Source of the DNA: Actinomycetes bacterium
Lineage (GTDB): Bacteria; Actinomycetota; Acidimicrobiia; Acidimicrobiales; SZUA-35
Assembly (NCBI GenBank): GCA_024227975.1
Contig: JAAETV010000494.1
Coordinates: forward strand, 1-17,634
Direction: 5' to 3'
DNA length: 17,634 nucleotides
Numbering within the stretch: position 1 is the first letter of the stretch; the number at the start of each line of letters is the position of its first letter. The translations under genes and the position numbers were made by a program. Under the pieces are notes generated by a model. It did no database searches and was not told the DNA's origin. It saw only the letters and a program-made list of their open reading frames with translations. This document shows, piece after piece, positions 1-7,891 of the stretch.

Positions 1-332
1 ACCGGCTCTTGCCCGGTGGCAGCGGCCACCGCGTCACGAGCCTGCCGGGCCAGTTCGATGCTGACGGTATTGAGCTGCTCGAAGTGCTTCCCACAGCCAG
101 CCCGTTCCAACACATGACGGGAGCTGGCGAACGTATTGGCGATGATCAGTTCGGCCCCCGCCTCGATGTTCGCAGTGTGAACGACTTTGAGCGCATCGGG
201 ATCGGTCAACGAAGCCATGGCGCACCAGGCGTTGTCGACCATGGCCGCACCCAACACCTCCAACTCGGTGCCGGTGGCACCATCGATCAGGACGACTTCA
301 TTGTTGGCCAGACGCTGGTTCAGCTCATACAC
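1..332 (-). CDS. Homocysteine S-methyltransferase family protein (5' part, cut by window edge)
   Basis: The minus strand is open from a GTG at 332 to the left edge, about 110 codons; an in-frame TAA at 344-342 limits the start. The translation begins VYELNQRLANNEVVLIDGAT and shows the N-terminal signature of the S-methyl_trans (PF02574) barrel: an LIDGATGTELE strand and turn, then EAGAELIIANTF, matching the family's 'DGGxGTxL' and 'GAdiitTNTF' motifs. Members transfer a methyl group from S-methylmethionine, betaine or methylcobalamin to homocysteine, using a zinc site of three cysteines in the C-terminal half, which is outside this window. The methyl donor therefore cannot be told. No clear Shine-Dalgarno precedes the GTG, so the start is uncertain. 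It lies 122 bases downstream of the ATPase gene on the same strand. Family assignment is firm, exact reaction is not. Confidence 0.85.
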   Translation of the reverse strand, partial: MYELNQRLANNEVVLIDGATGTELEVLGAAMVDNAWCAMASLTDPDALKVVHTANIEAGAELIIANTFASSRHVLERAGCGKHFEQLNTVSIELARQARDAVAAATGQEP

Positions 333-444
333 ACGACCACGTTACCGACTTGCGGTCGGACCAGCCCTGCCAATCGGTGTCTAGAATGAGCGCGTCGTCA
401 ACCAACGCCACGACCAACGGAGGTCCCCGGGATTCGGCTCGTAT

Positions 445-463
445 CTCGACCAACTCAGTCGAG
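445..463. terminator. Small stem-loop over the ATPase stop codon
   Basis: CTCGAC (445-450) and GTCGAG (458-463) form a perfect 6-bp inverted repeat around a 7-base loop containing the ATPase TGA (455-457). There is no T-run in the minus direction, so it is at best a weak or factor-assisted terminator. Confidence 0.2.
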
Positions 464-3331
464 GTCGCGATCGTCGGTCCGGCGGCGGAGTATCCACTTG
501 CGGAGCTCGCTGACCCAGATCACCGAGGTGGCCAGGACGGCGGCCAGAAGCCAGTCGGTGATACCCAGTGGGACCGTGTCGAAGGGTTCGTTGAGTGCGG
601 GCAAGTGAACCACAACGACCTGGAGGGCCAGGGAGCCGACGATGGCAACGAGTAGCCAGCGGTTGATGGTGAGCCTGCCCCATGCCGACTCGGTATCAGA
701 TCGGGCGTTGAAGGTATTGGCCAACTGGGCCAGCACGAGGGTGGTGAAGGCCGCGGTCCGGGCCGTCGCCAGATCACCGCTCCCCTCGACGAGACCGCCA
801 GGAAGGCGCAGGTCGATCATGGCCAACGTGGCCAACGCCATGGTCAACCCCACCACCCCGATCCCAACCTGCATCCTCCGGTCGATCACCCGTTCCCCCG
901 CCCGGCGGGGCCGCCGGTCCATCAGGCCTGACAGGGGCGGATCAACGCCAAGGGCCAACGCCGGACCCGTATCGGTCACCAGATTGATCCACAAGATCTG
1001 TACCGCCAGCAATGGGGCCGTCAGCCCATCACCAGCATTGTCGGCCAGGCCGATCACGCCGGCCCCGACCACCCCCAGGAACACGGTCAGCACCTCGCCG
1101 ATGTTCGACGACAGCAAATAGCGGAGGAAGCTGCGGATGTTGTGGAAGATGGCCCGTCCTTCACTGACGGCGCTGACGATGGTTGCGAAGTTGTCGTCGG
1201 TCAGGATCATGTCGGCCGCCTCCTTCGAGACGTCGGTCCCCGTGATCCCCATCGCCACCCCGATCGTGGCCGCCTTCAGAGCGGGAGCGTCGTTGACCCC
1301 GTCTCCCGTCATGGCAACGACCTCCCCCTGGGACGTCAGGGCCTGCACGATCCGTAGCTTCTGCTCCGGGTCGACTCGGGCGTAGACGGTTGCCTGCCCG
1401 GCCATGGAGGCCAAGTCAGATTCGCTGATACCGGCCAGATCGGCCGCCCCGAACACCCGATCGCCAGGAGATGAGATCCCCAGCTCGACTGCGATCTGGC
1501 CGGCCGTGCTGGGATGGTCGCCCGTGATCATGACCACCCGGATCCCAGCCTGATGAGCGGCCGCCACCGCCACCCTGGCCTCTTCTCGGGGAGGATCGAT
1601 GATACCGACGACGCCGAGCAGGACCAGCTCATCCTCCACCGACTCGTCGACCTCGACGACCCCCTCCAACTCGGTGTTGGTCAGGGGTCGGTAGGCCACG
1701 GCCAGAGTCCGCAGGGCCTGCCTGGCCAGCCCGTCGACGGCGTCGAGCCACCACTGCCGCCGCTCCTCATCGAGGGCGACTACCCGACCCGCCCGCCGCT
1801 CGGCCCGACACCGGTCGATGAGGAGGTCGGGCGCTCCCTTGGTCGCCATCATGAGCTGATCGCCCCGTTCATGATCGGCCTGGATCGTGCTCATCCGCTT
1901 GCGTTCCGATGTGAAGGGGATCTCGGCCGTGCGCACGAACCGCCGGCCGAGGGTGGCTCGGTCGATGCCGGCCTTGGGCTGGGCCGCGATCAACGCCGCC
2001 TCGGTTGGATCCCCGATCGGACGATAGACGCCATCACTGACCCCGATCGAGGCATCGCTGGCCAGTCCACCACTGACCAGCGCCCATTGAGCCTCGTCGA
2101 CCAATGCTCGCTGAAGCCCAACGGGGCCAACGGTGCTATCAGAGATCGGGAGGGGGACCCCATCGTGGAGCAGTTCCCCACCGGGGTCGTAGCCAGAGCC
2201 CGACAGCTCGATCTCGCCGGAGGGAACGACAAGGCGGCGGACCATCATCTCGTTCCGGGTCAGGGTCCCCGTTTTGTCCGAGCAAATCACGGTGGCCGAT
2301 CCCAGCGTCTCGACCGCGGGCAGTCCCTTCACCAGCGCATTGCGTTGTGACATGCGCTGTACTCCGAGGGCCAGCACCAATGACAGCACCGCTGGCAGCC
2401 CCTCGGGCACAGCGGCAACCGCCAGCGACACCCCGATCAGGGCCGCCGCCACCAGCTCACTACCGGTCCGTACCCCGTCGACAACGATCAGGGTGGTCAC
2501 CACCACCACAGCAATGATGACGACGGCCACCCCCAGCACCGCACCGACTCTGGTGATCTCTCGCTGAAGGGGTGTTGGCTCGTCTTCAGTCTCGTCCAAC
2601 AGGGTGGCGATACGACCCACCTCGGTGGCCGAACCGGTGGCCGTCACCACCGCCCGTCCTCGCCCCAACACCACGGCGGTACCGCTGTGGACCATCCCCG
2701 TCCGATCTCCGACAGGGGCATCGGGGGCCACCGGGTCCGTCGTCTTGGTCACCGGATTACTTTCACCGGTGACCGCGGCCTCGGCCACCCTCAACAGGGA
2801 GGCCTCGACCACCCTGGCATCGGCCGGGATCACATCCCCATCGGCCAGCACCACGACATCACCCGGTACCAGCTCGGCCGCCGCCACCCTCCGGGGAGCC
2901 CCATCGCGAACCACGGTGGCCTCGGTCTGGGTCAGATCCCGCAAGGCGGCGACAGCCTGCTCAGCCTTCGCTTCCTGGAAGTAGCCAATGGCGGCATTGG
3001 CCACAACGATCACGGCGATGACGATGGCGTCGAAGGGGGCCCCACGCGCCCCCTCGCCAACCCAGGCAATCAGGGAGACGACTATGGCGGCCAACAGGAG
3101 ATAGACGAGGGGGTCAGCAAAGTGGCCGATCAGCTGCCGCCAGCCGGGAACGGGGTCGGTATGGGGTAGCTCGTTTGGTCCCCACTGGGCCAAGCGATCA
3201 GCGGCCTCGGCCCTCGTCAACCCGTCGACGGAATCGGTTGCGAAGGCAGCGATCACCTCTTCGACCGGTGTTGCTCCCGGGCCACCTTCGAGGGTGGAGC
3301 AGGACCAGGACTCCGACTTCGAAGCCTCCAA
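455..3331 (-). CDS. P-type Ca2+-transporting ATPase (P2A/PacL type, CtpF-like)
   Basis: This is an ATP-driven membrane cation pump. From the TTG at 3331 it is 958 residues, close to the usual ~900. In order it has an N-terminal cation-ATPase domain (~20-65), actuator motif TGES (188-191), M4 motif PEGLP (309-313), phosphorylation motif DKTGTLT with Asp352, the TGDGVNDAPA hinge motif, and six C-terminal helices. M5 has SNIGEV and M6 has NLVTD, which match the Ca2+ ligands of SERCA (Asn768, Glu771, Asn796, Thr799, Asp800, plus Glu309 in M4), so Ca2+ is the likely substrate. The reading frame stays open to 3571, but that extension overlaps the divergent gene and looks non-homologous. TTG 3331 has GAGGGGG nine bases upstream; ATG 3391 (after AGGGA) is the alternative. 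Mycobacterial CtpF is the nearest relative I recall. Confidence 0.9.
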   Translation of the reverse strand: MEASKSESWSCSTLEGGPGATPVEEVIAAFATDSVDGLTRAEAADRLAQWGPNELPHTDPVPGWRQLIGHFADPLVYLLLAAIVVSLIAWVGEGARGAPFDAIVIAVIVVANAAIGYFQEAKAEQAVAALRDLTQTEATVVRDGAPRRVAAAELVPGDVVVLADGDVIPADARVVEASLLRVAEAAVTGESNPVTKTTDPVAPDAPVGDRTGMVHSGTAVVLGRGRAVVTATGSATEVGRIATLLDETEDEPTPLQREITRVGAVLGVAVVIIAVVVVTTLIVVDGVRTGSELVAAALIGVSLAVAAVPEGLPAVLSLVLALGVQRMSQRNALVKGLPAVETLGSATVICSDKTGTLTRNEMMVRRLVVPSGEIELSGSGYDPGGELLHDGVPLPISDSTVGPVGLQRALVDEAQWALVSGGLASDASIGVSDGVYRPIGDPTEAALIAAQPKAGIDRATLGRRFVRTAEIPFTSERKRMSTIQADHERGDQLMMATKGAPDLLIDRCRAERRAGRVVALDEERRQWWLDAVDGLARQALRTLAVAYRPLTNTELEGVVEVDESVEDELVLLGVVGIIDPPREEARVAVAAAHQAGIRVVMITGDHPSTAGQIAVELGISSPGDRVFGAADLAGISESDLASMAGQATVYARVDPEQKLRIVQALTSQGEVVAMTGDGVNDAPALKAATIGVAMGITGTDVSKEAADMILTDDNFATIVSAVSEGRAIFHNIRSFLRYLLSSNIGEVLTVFLGVVGAGVIGLADNAGDGLTAPLLAVQILWINLVTDTGPALALGVDPPLSGLMDRRPRRAGERVIDRRMQVGIGVVGLTMALATLAMIDLRLPGGLVEGSGDLATARTAAFTTLVLAQLANTFNARSDTESAWGRLTINRWLLVAIVGSLALQVVVVHLPALNEPFDTVPLGITDWLLAAVLATSVIWVSELRKWILRRRTDDRDLD

Positions 3332-3377
3332 AGAAGTTGACCCCCTCGCTGGATCCCGTCTGAATACCGACCGAACG

Positions 3378-3383
3378 TACAGT
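3378..3383 (+). promoter_or_regulatory. Candidate -10 element for leaderless CoA-transferase transcript
   Basis: TACAGT ends 6 bases before the ATG at 3390, the spacing expected if transcription starts at the start codon. No Shine-Dalgarno is visible before that ATG, which agrees with a leaderless mRNA. I see no good -35. The overlapping reverse complement TACTGT (3384-3379) could serve the divergent ATPase gene. Confidence 0.3.
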
Positions 3384-3389
3384 AGCGCC

Positions 3390-4679
3390 ATGAACTTCCC
3401 TGATTCGCCCTCCACAGCCTCAGATCTGATGGAGGCCCTGGTCGAGCAACTCGAACCCGGAGCCGACCTGGTGGTACCACTGGCCAACGGTGAGCCTGTC
3501 GGCCTGCTCGACGAATTGGAGGCCAGAGCCGATCGGTTGAGCGGGGTCCGTATCCACCAGATGCACGCCATCCGGGACCGGCCCTATCTCAACGGTGCAT
3601 TCCGGGGACACCTCGATCATGTCGCCTGGTTCCTGTCGTCGATCACTCGTCCCCTTTACCACGCTGGGCTGTGCGAGTTCGCTCCCGCAAACTTCAGCGA
3701 GGTCCCCCAGTTCCTACTGGCCAAGAAGCCGGCAGCCGTGCTGGCAGCGGCCAGTCCCCCCGACCGACTTGGCTACTTCAGCTTGGGAGTCAACGCCGAC
3801 TACGCCGCGTCCATGATCGGGCGGGTCCCATTCCTGTTGGAGGTCAACGAGCGGATGCCGAGGACCCATGGCTCGAACCGGCTGCACCACAGTGAGATCG
3901 CCGGTTGGTGCAAGGCCGACTACGAACTGATCGAGGTGGAAGGACCCGCCCCCGGCCCCGAAGACCAGGCCATCGCTCATCTGGTTGCCGACCGGGTGCC
4001 CAACGGAGCCACCCTCCAACTCGGCATCGGCTCCATCCCGGGTGCCGTCGCCACCCTGCTGGCCGACCACCATGATCTCGGGGTCCATACCGAGCTCTTG
4101 ACCGATCACCTCGTCGATCTGGTCGAGGCTGGCGCCGTGACCGGGATCAACAAGCGGGCCAACCGGGGCCGGATCGTCACCACCTTCGCCCTCGGGACCA
4201 AGCGACTCTATGACTTCTGCGATCAGAACGACACCGTCATGTTCTTGTCGGTCGACGAGGTCAACGACCCCCGCAACATCGGCCGTGAGCCCAACTTCAT
4301 CTCCATCAACGGGAGCCTCGAAGTCGACCTGTTCGGCCAGTGCGCCTCGGAGACCCTGGGTGCCATGTACTGGTCGGGAAGCGGGGGCCAAGCCGACTTC
4401 GCCCGCGGTGCCCAGTACTCTCAGGGAGGCGACGGGTTCATCGTGTTGCGCTCCACGGCCAAGGACGGCCGGATCAGCCGTATCAGCCCGACATTGAAGA
4501 CAGGGGCCGTCGTCACCACCCCCAAGAACACGGTTGACAATGTGGTAACCGAACACGGGGTGGCCGAGCTACGGGGCCGCACCATCGCCGAGCGGGCCTC
4601 TGCCCTGATCGGGGTGGCCGCCCCCCACCACCGTGATCACCTCACTAGCGAGGCACGCGCCCTCGGCCTCCTCCGCTGA
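3390..4679 (+). CDS. Acetyl-CoA hydrolase/transferase family protein (4-hydroxybutyrate CoA-transferase type)
   Basis: A 429-residue class I CoA-transferase, the usual length for this family, which moves CoA between acetyl-CoA and a short acid such as 4-hydroxybutyrate, butyrate or propionate. The N-terminal half is the AcCoA_hydro_N type. The middle has GATLQLGIGSIPGAVA, then VHTELLTDHLVDL, whose Glu235 sits where the catalytic Glu238 of the clostridial 4-hydroxybutyrate CoA-transferase is expected (by position, not alignment). The C-terminal half has SINGSLEVDLFGQ, GQADFARGA and TEHGVAELRG, typical of the C-terminal hydrolase domain. The ATG at 3390 is chosen because residues before it look unlike the family; there is no Shine-Dalgarno. 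It is divergent from the ATPase gene and ends 10 bases from a convergent hydrolase gene. Acyl substrate is unknown. Confidence 0.9.
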   Translation: MNFPDSPSTASDLMEALVEQLEPGADLVVPLANGEPVGLLDELEARADRLSGVRIHQMHAIRDRPYLNGAFRGHLDHVAWFLSSITRPLYHAGLCEFAPANFSEVPQFLLAKKPAAVLAAASPPDRLGYFSLGVNADYAASMIGRVPFLLEVNERMPRTHGSNRLHHSEIAGWCKADYELIEVEGPAPGPEDQAIAHLVADRVPNGATLQLGIGSIPGAVATLLADHHDLGVHTELLTDHLVDLVEAGAVTGINKRANRGRIVTTFALGTKRLYDFCDQNDTVMFLSVDEVNDPRNIGREPNFISINGSLEVDLFGQCASETLGAMYWSGSGGQADFARGAQYSQGGDGFIVLRSTAKDGRISRISPTLKTGAVVTTPKNTVDNVVTEHGVAELRGRTIAERASALIGVAAPHHRDHLTSEARALGLLR

Positions 4680-4696
4680 GGAGCTCCCGCTAGCGG
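4673..4696. terminator. Palindrome cluster between convergent genes
   Basis: The junction between the two convergent stop codons holds GGAGCTCC (4680-4687) and the perfect palindrome CCGCTAGCGG (4687-4696); CCGCT (4673-4677) can also pair with AGCGG (4692-4696). It may act as a weak bidirectional terminator. No T-run is present. Confidence 0.25.
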
Positions 4697-5520
4697 CTTC
4701 CCTCCACCGCGACACGGGCCCACCACGGCGCAATATGGTCGAGCAGGTCGAGGTCATGGTTGATGAGGCAGATGTGGCCGTAGCCCTCGAGGATGGTGAG
4801 ATCAGACCGTGGGGTCCTCTCAGCCATGTAGCGAGCCCAGTGCTCGGAGGGAAGGAGCCGATCCTCATCGCCGGCCAGGTAGAGGGTCGGGGGTGCCACT
4901 GATCCCAGCCGATCTCGGATGTCGTAGTGGCGGAGCAGTTCGAGTCGACGGATGTAGCCCTTGCGACCGATGGCGCGGGCCCGCTGGTGGAACTCAGCCA
5001 GATCCTCAGGAAGGGTGTGGTGGGAGTGGAGACGCGATTCGGTGAAGCTCCGCACTGCGGGCATGGCGGCCCAAGGGATGAGCCGCATGGCCCAGGGAGC
5101 GGCCCTGATCTGAGCTCGACGGGCCAGCCAGGGGAACGAGTTGACGATGACCAGGCCCCGGATGTCTTCGGGGTGGGCCAGGGCCGTGCTCAAGCTCAGG
5201 GCCCCACCGAATGATTCTCCGACGAGGATGACTCCTGCGTCGGAGACCTCCTTGATCAGGGAGTGGAGGTCCTCGATCAGGCCTTCCATACTGATGTCGG
5301 GATCGTCGGGAAGGGGGAAGGCGATCACGTCGAAGGCCCGGGCCAGCAAGGGTTGCTGCCGGTAGAACAGAAGAGCCGTCCCATCGAGGCCGGGGACGAG
5401 AAGGATCGGTGGCGTATCATGATCCGCCACCAGGTCAGCCAGATGCTCAGGCCGGTCGCCGGGGCGAAGCCGGTCAACAGGGCCAGGCTGGCCCGGCTGG
5501 TGAGCAGGATCAGAGTCCAT
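4690..5520 (-). CDS. Alpha/beta hydrolase
   Basis: A 276-residue alpha/beta-hydrolase-fold enzyme of unknown substrate, probably an esterase, thioesterase or acyltransferase-like hydrolase. The oxyanion strand is ILLVPGLDGTA (39-49). The nucleophile elbow is GESFGG with Ser103, the acid is probably Asp220 in GDEDRLLP, and the base is His249 in GYGHICLINHD. A lid region lies about 130-200. The first ~35 residues are polar and proline-rich with no signal peptide. The ATG at 5520 is well supported by AAGGAGG six bases upstream. It overlaps the last bases of the beta-helix gene, so the two are probably translationally coupled. It is the last gene of the operon CBS, kinase, beta-helix, hydrolase and faces a convergent CoA-transferase gene. 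Confidence 0.85.
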   Translation of the reverse strand: MDSDPAHQPGQPGPVDRLRPGDRPEHLADLVADHDTPPILLVPGLDGTALLFYRQQPLLARAFDVIAFPLPDDPDISMEGLIEDLHSLIKEVSDAGVILVGESFGGALSLSTALAHPEDIRGLVIVNSFPWLARRAQIRAAPWAMRLIPWAAMPAVRSFTESRLHSHHTLPEDLAEFHQRARAIGRKGYIRRLELLRHYDIRDRLGSVAPPTLYLAGDEDRLLPSEHWARYMAERTPRSDLTILEGYGHICLINHDLDLLDHIAPWWARVAVEGSR

Positions 5521-6271
5521 CGGGTTCCTCCTTCGCAGAGCTCTCCAATTCGTTGGTCAAGGCCCGGACCGGGACTCCCCCGTAGGCCGTGTTGGCTTCC
5601 AGCCGGCTGTACTTCGGCACAAAGGACAAGGCGCCGACCTGGCAGCCAGGCCCCGTCTCTACCCCGATCCCGATGATGGTGTTCACCCCGATCGTGGTAC
5701 CGGCCCCCAGGATGATGGGGTCGGTTCTGATCGCACCCCGCTCGGCCGTATGGCCCGACAGATGGGCGCCGGCCCCGATCACTACGTCATCGCCGAAGTC
5801 GAGCAGGCTGTGGTCGGTGACTCCGAGGCTGTTGACCCACACTCGGCGGCCGAGCCGGGCCCCGTCGAGCCGTAGGTACCAAACCCACATGGGGGTGGCC
5901 CGCAGCACGCTCCCGGCTAGGAGGCGAACCACATGGCTCATGATGCTGTAGCGAGCCCAATCGAGTAGCGGCCAGCCGAACTCGGACAGCTTCATTTCCT
6001 GGCCAGGGATCGGGCGCCAGCCAAGCACCCGGCAGCCCAAGGCGGAGAAGAACATGAGCAGGTGGGCGAAGATGAGGTAAGCCGGCACCGCGGCGGCGCT
6101 GACCAACACCCCCTTCAGCCAGAACGGTGACAATGTCCAGTTCAGGTGCCACTGGAAGAACACGGCGGCAGGCACGATGGCGAAGGCCAGGACCAGGCTC
6201 TCGACCACGAACACCGATACAACGGCCCAGATGACCCGGAACGCCACCATCGGGCCTGCGGTCGAAGTCAT
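5510..6271 (-). CDS. Membrane-anchored left-handed beta-helix protein (hexapeptide acyltransferase-like)
   Basis: A 253-residue protein. Residues ~9-39 and ~54-79 are hydrophobic membrane segments. Residues ~137-232 form a left-handed beta-helix of hexapeptide repeats (DFGDDVVIGAGAHLSGH, IILGAGTTIGVNTIIGIGVE, GALSFVPKYSRL), ending in the AYGGVPVR motif that closes such domains. The arrangement resembles the C-terminal membrane/beta-helix region of the 'NRPS terminal domain' (Pls/PosA-like) proteins, here standing alone. Acyltransferase activity is inferred from the fold. The ATG at 6271 has GAGG seven bases upstream and overlaps the kinase stop as ATGA; its own end overlaps the hydrolase start by 11 bases. 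This tight coupling argues for a joint role with both neighbours, perhaps acyl or envelope chemistry. Confidence 0.8.
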   Translation of the reverse strand: MTSTAGPMVAFRVIWAVVSVFVVESLVLAFAIVPAAVFFQWHLNWTLSPFWLKGVLVSAAAVPAYLIFAHLLMFFSALGCRVLGWRPIPGQEMKLSEFGWPLLDWARYSIMSHVVRLLAGSVLRATPMWVWYLRLDGARLGRRVWVNSLGVTDHSLLDFGDDVVIGAGAHLSGHTAERGAIRTDPIILGAGTTIGVNTIIGIGVETGPGCQVGALSFVPKYSRLEANTAYGGVPVRALTNELESSAKEEPDGL

Positions 6272-7869
6272 ATCTGAACCTCACTCCCCTGGGCTGCCCC
6301 ATCGAGGTCGGCGACAATGGCCAGGGCTCGGGAGTGAGCATCGCCGAACGAGCCGCTGGAGTCGATGTTGACGGCCGAGGGCCATGGCTCTCGCCGACGG
6401 CGAAGCTCGTCGAGCAGTTCTGGTCGGGCGTCTGAGGGGTCCTGACCTTCCGCCAGTCGCTCCACTATTCGGGCCTCGGCGGTCTCGGCATCGAGCACGC
6501 ACTCGATCTCGATGGCATCGGCTCCTTTGACCCGGGCCAGCGTCAAGGCGTCAGCCCTATGGCGGGCCAAGCTCCATGACCCGTCCAGCACTACGGAACG
6601 ACCCCCGTCAAGAACCTTGGAGGCCCGTTCCAGAAGGTGATCATAGGTCCGGTCGGTCATGTCGGCGGAATAGATTCCCTCCCCGACCGGGGTGAACTCG
6701 CGATCGAGGTGACTTCGACCGGTGAGGTCCTTGCGCACTTCGTCGGTGCTGAGGTTCATGGCCTGGTAGGAGTCGGCCATGGTCCGAGCCATCGTGGTCT
6801 TGCCTGTACCCGGACCGCCCCCGATGATGAACATGCGCACCCGTCCTCGCTCTAGGTGGCGCAGGCATAGGTCGTGGTAGGTGCGAACCTTTGGCCCTGC
6901 CGTCGGATCACCCTGGCGGTGGCGGATGGTGCCCACCTTGGCTCGGACATGGGCCCGGTAGGCCACATAGTGGTCGGCTAGCGACGGGGGATGGTGCTCG
7001 TTCGAGAACTCCTGATACCAGTGGAGGAAGTCGCTGGTGAGCGAGGAGCCAGCCAAGGCTGACGACGACTCGAGCTCATCAGGGCTCAGGCGTTCGAGAT
7101 CCATGGCCAAGAAAGCGATGTCGGCCAAGACGTCGGCCACCCGAAGGCGGCGATCGAAGGCCAAGCAGTCGAGGATCCGAGGGCCGTCGTCGAGACAGAA
7201 GATGTCCTGAGCAGTCAGGTCGCCGTGTCCGTCTCGGACAGCCCCAATGGCCAGCCTGGCCTCGAACAGGGGGCCTCGATACTCGAGGTAGCGATCGGAT
7301 AGATAGGCCACCCGGTCATAGGCTTCGTCTGAGATCAGGGTCCCCCGCACTGATTGGAGATCGCCGAAGTTGCCGGCCCAATTGGCTCTGACGGCGTCGC
7401 GCCCACCCAGCTCATGGCCGTCATCGGCCGGTTCCTGGGCCTGATGGAAGACGGCAACCTGACGGGCGATGGCCCTCAGGCAGCTCGCCACGTCGGCTCC
7501 CGAGGCCACAAGCTCACTCAGCCGCCGATCAGCGGGCATGCGCCTCATGACCAACATCCGATCGACGACGGCTCCCCGTTCGACGACATCGGCCGTGCCC
7601 AAGTAGACGTCAGGCGCCATCCGCCGGTTGAGGGCAAGCTCATCGTCGATAGACCGAAGCCGCTGGCCGGATGTGGAGTGATCGAGGAAGCTTGTCTTCA
7701 GCGGCTTGAGGATCTTGTAGGCCCGGTCGGGAGTGAAGAAGACAGTCGAGATGTGGCTTTCGGCCACCGCCGCCTCCAACTCGATCCCGGTTTCGGAGCC
7801 CGACACCGCACTAGGTGTGCCCTCGGGGCACCTCAAGATTCTCGGGGCGGCAAGACTTGTCAAAATCAT
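6268..7869 (-). CDS. Aminoglycoside phosphotransferase-like / P-loop kinase fusion (Rv2004c family)
   Basis: A two-domain protein of 533 residues from the ATG at 7869. The N-terminal half is an APH-like kinase domain: HISTVFFTPDRAYKILKP (39-56), catalytic-loop-like DGHGDLTAQDIF (213-224) and a metal-site-like ILDCLAFD (232-239). The C-terminal half is a nucleotide kinase-like P-loop domain with Walker A GGGPGTGKTT (350-359). The layout equals that of COG2187 fused to COG0645, as in M. tuberculosis Rv2004c (498 aa), a DosR-regulon member; the substrate of this family is not known. The start is unsure: ATG 7869 has only a GGGG at about 11 bases, and that GGGG lies in a predicted stem. GTG 7806 would give 512 residues, closer to the family N-terminus. 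It starts 20 bases after the CBS gene and overlaps the next gene by four. Confidence 0.85.
   Translation of the reverse strand: MILTSLAAPRILRCPEGTPSAVSGSETGIELEAAVAESHISTVFFTPDRAYKILKPLKTSFLDHSTSGQRLRSIDDELALNRRMAPDVYLGTADVVERGAVVDRMLVMRRMPADRRLSELVASGADVASCLRAIARQVAVFHQAQEPADDGHELGGRDAVRANWAGNFGDLQSVRGTLISDEAYDRVAYLSDRYLEYRGPLFEARLAIGAVRDGHGDLTAQDIFCLDDGPRILDCLAFDRRLRVADVLADIAFLAMDLERLSPDELESSSALAGSSLTSDFLHWYQEFSNEHHPPSLADHYVAYRAHVRAKVGTIRHRQGDPTAGPKVRTYHDLCLRHLERGRVRMFIIGGGPGTGKTTMARTMADSYQAMNLSTDEVRKDLTGRSHLDREFTPVGEGIYSADMTDRTYDHLLERASKVLDGGRSVVLDGSWSLARHRADALTLARVKGADAIEIECVLDAETAEARIVERLAEGQDPSDARPELLDELRRRREPWPSAVNIDSSGSFGDAHSRALAIVADLDGAAQGSEVQI
7817..7831 (-). promoter_or_regulatory. 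Second small hairpin downstream of the start-codon stem
   Basis: On the minus strand GTGCCC-CGA-GGGCAC is a perfect 6-bp stem with a 3-base loop, directly following the 13-bp stem. It lies between the two candidate kinase starts (7869 and 7806), so its meaning depends on which is used. Confidence 0.3.
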
Positions 7870-7891
7870 GAGTTGCAGGCCCCAAGAATCT
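7836..7891 (-). promoter_or_regulatory. Long-range stem around the putative kinase start codon
   Basis: In the minus-strand mRNA, bases 7891-7879 pair with 7848-7836 over 13 positions including one U-G wobble; arms read AGATTCTTGGGGC and GCCCCGAGAATCT. The 30-base loop contains the ATG at 7869, and the only Shine-Dalgarno-like GGGG is inside the 5' arm. It could restrict translation of the kinase, or be an intercistronic structure if GTG 7806 is the true start. Confidence 0.4.

Noticed and set aside
1514..2350. 278-codon open frame on the plus strand opposite the P-type ATPase
   Set aside because: It lies wholly within the ATPase and has biased, repeat-like composition without motifs.
3337..3365. 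TTGACC as a -35 for the CoA-transferase gene
   Set aside because: No acceptable -10 stands 16-19 bases downstream, and the better TACAGT is 35 bases away.
3714..4556. 280-codon open frame on the minus strand opposite the CoA-transferase
   Set aside because: No recognisable domain and Gly/Asp-rich composition typical of the complement of a high-GC gene; the plus-strand gene has full family motifs.
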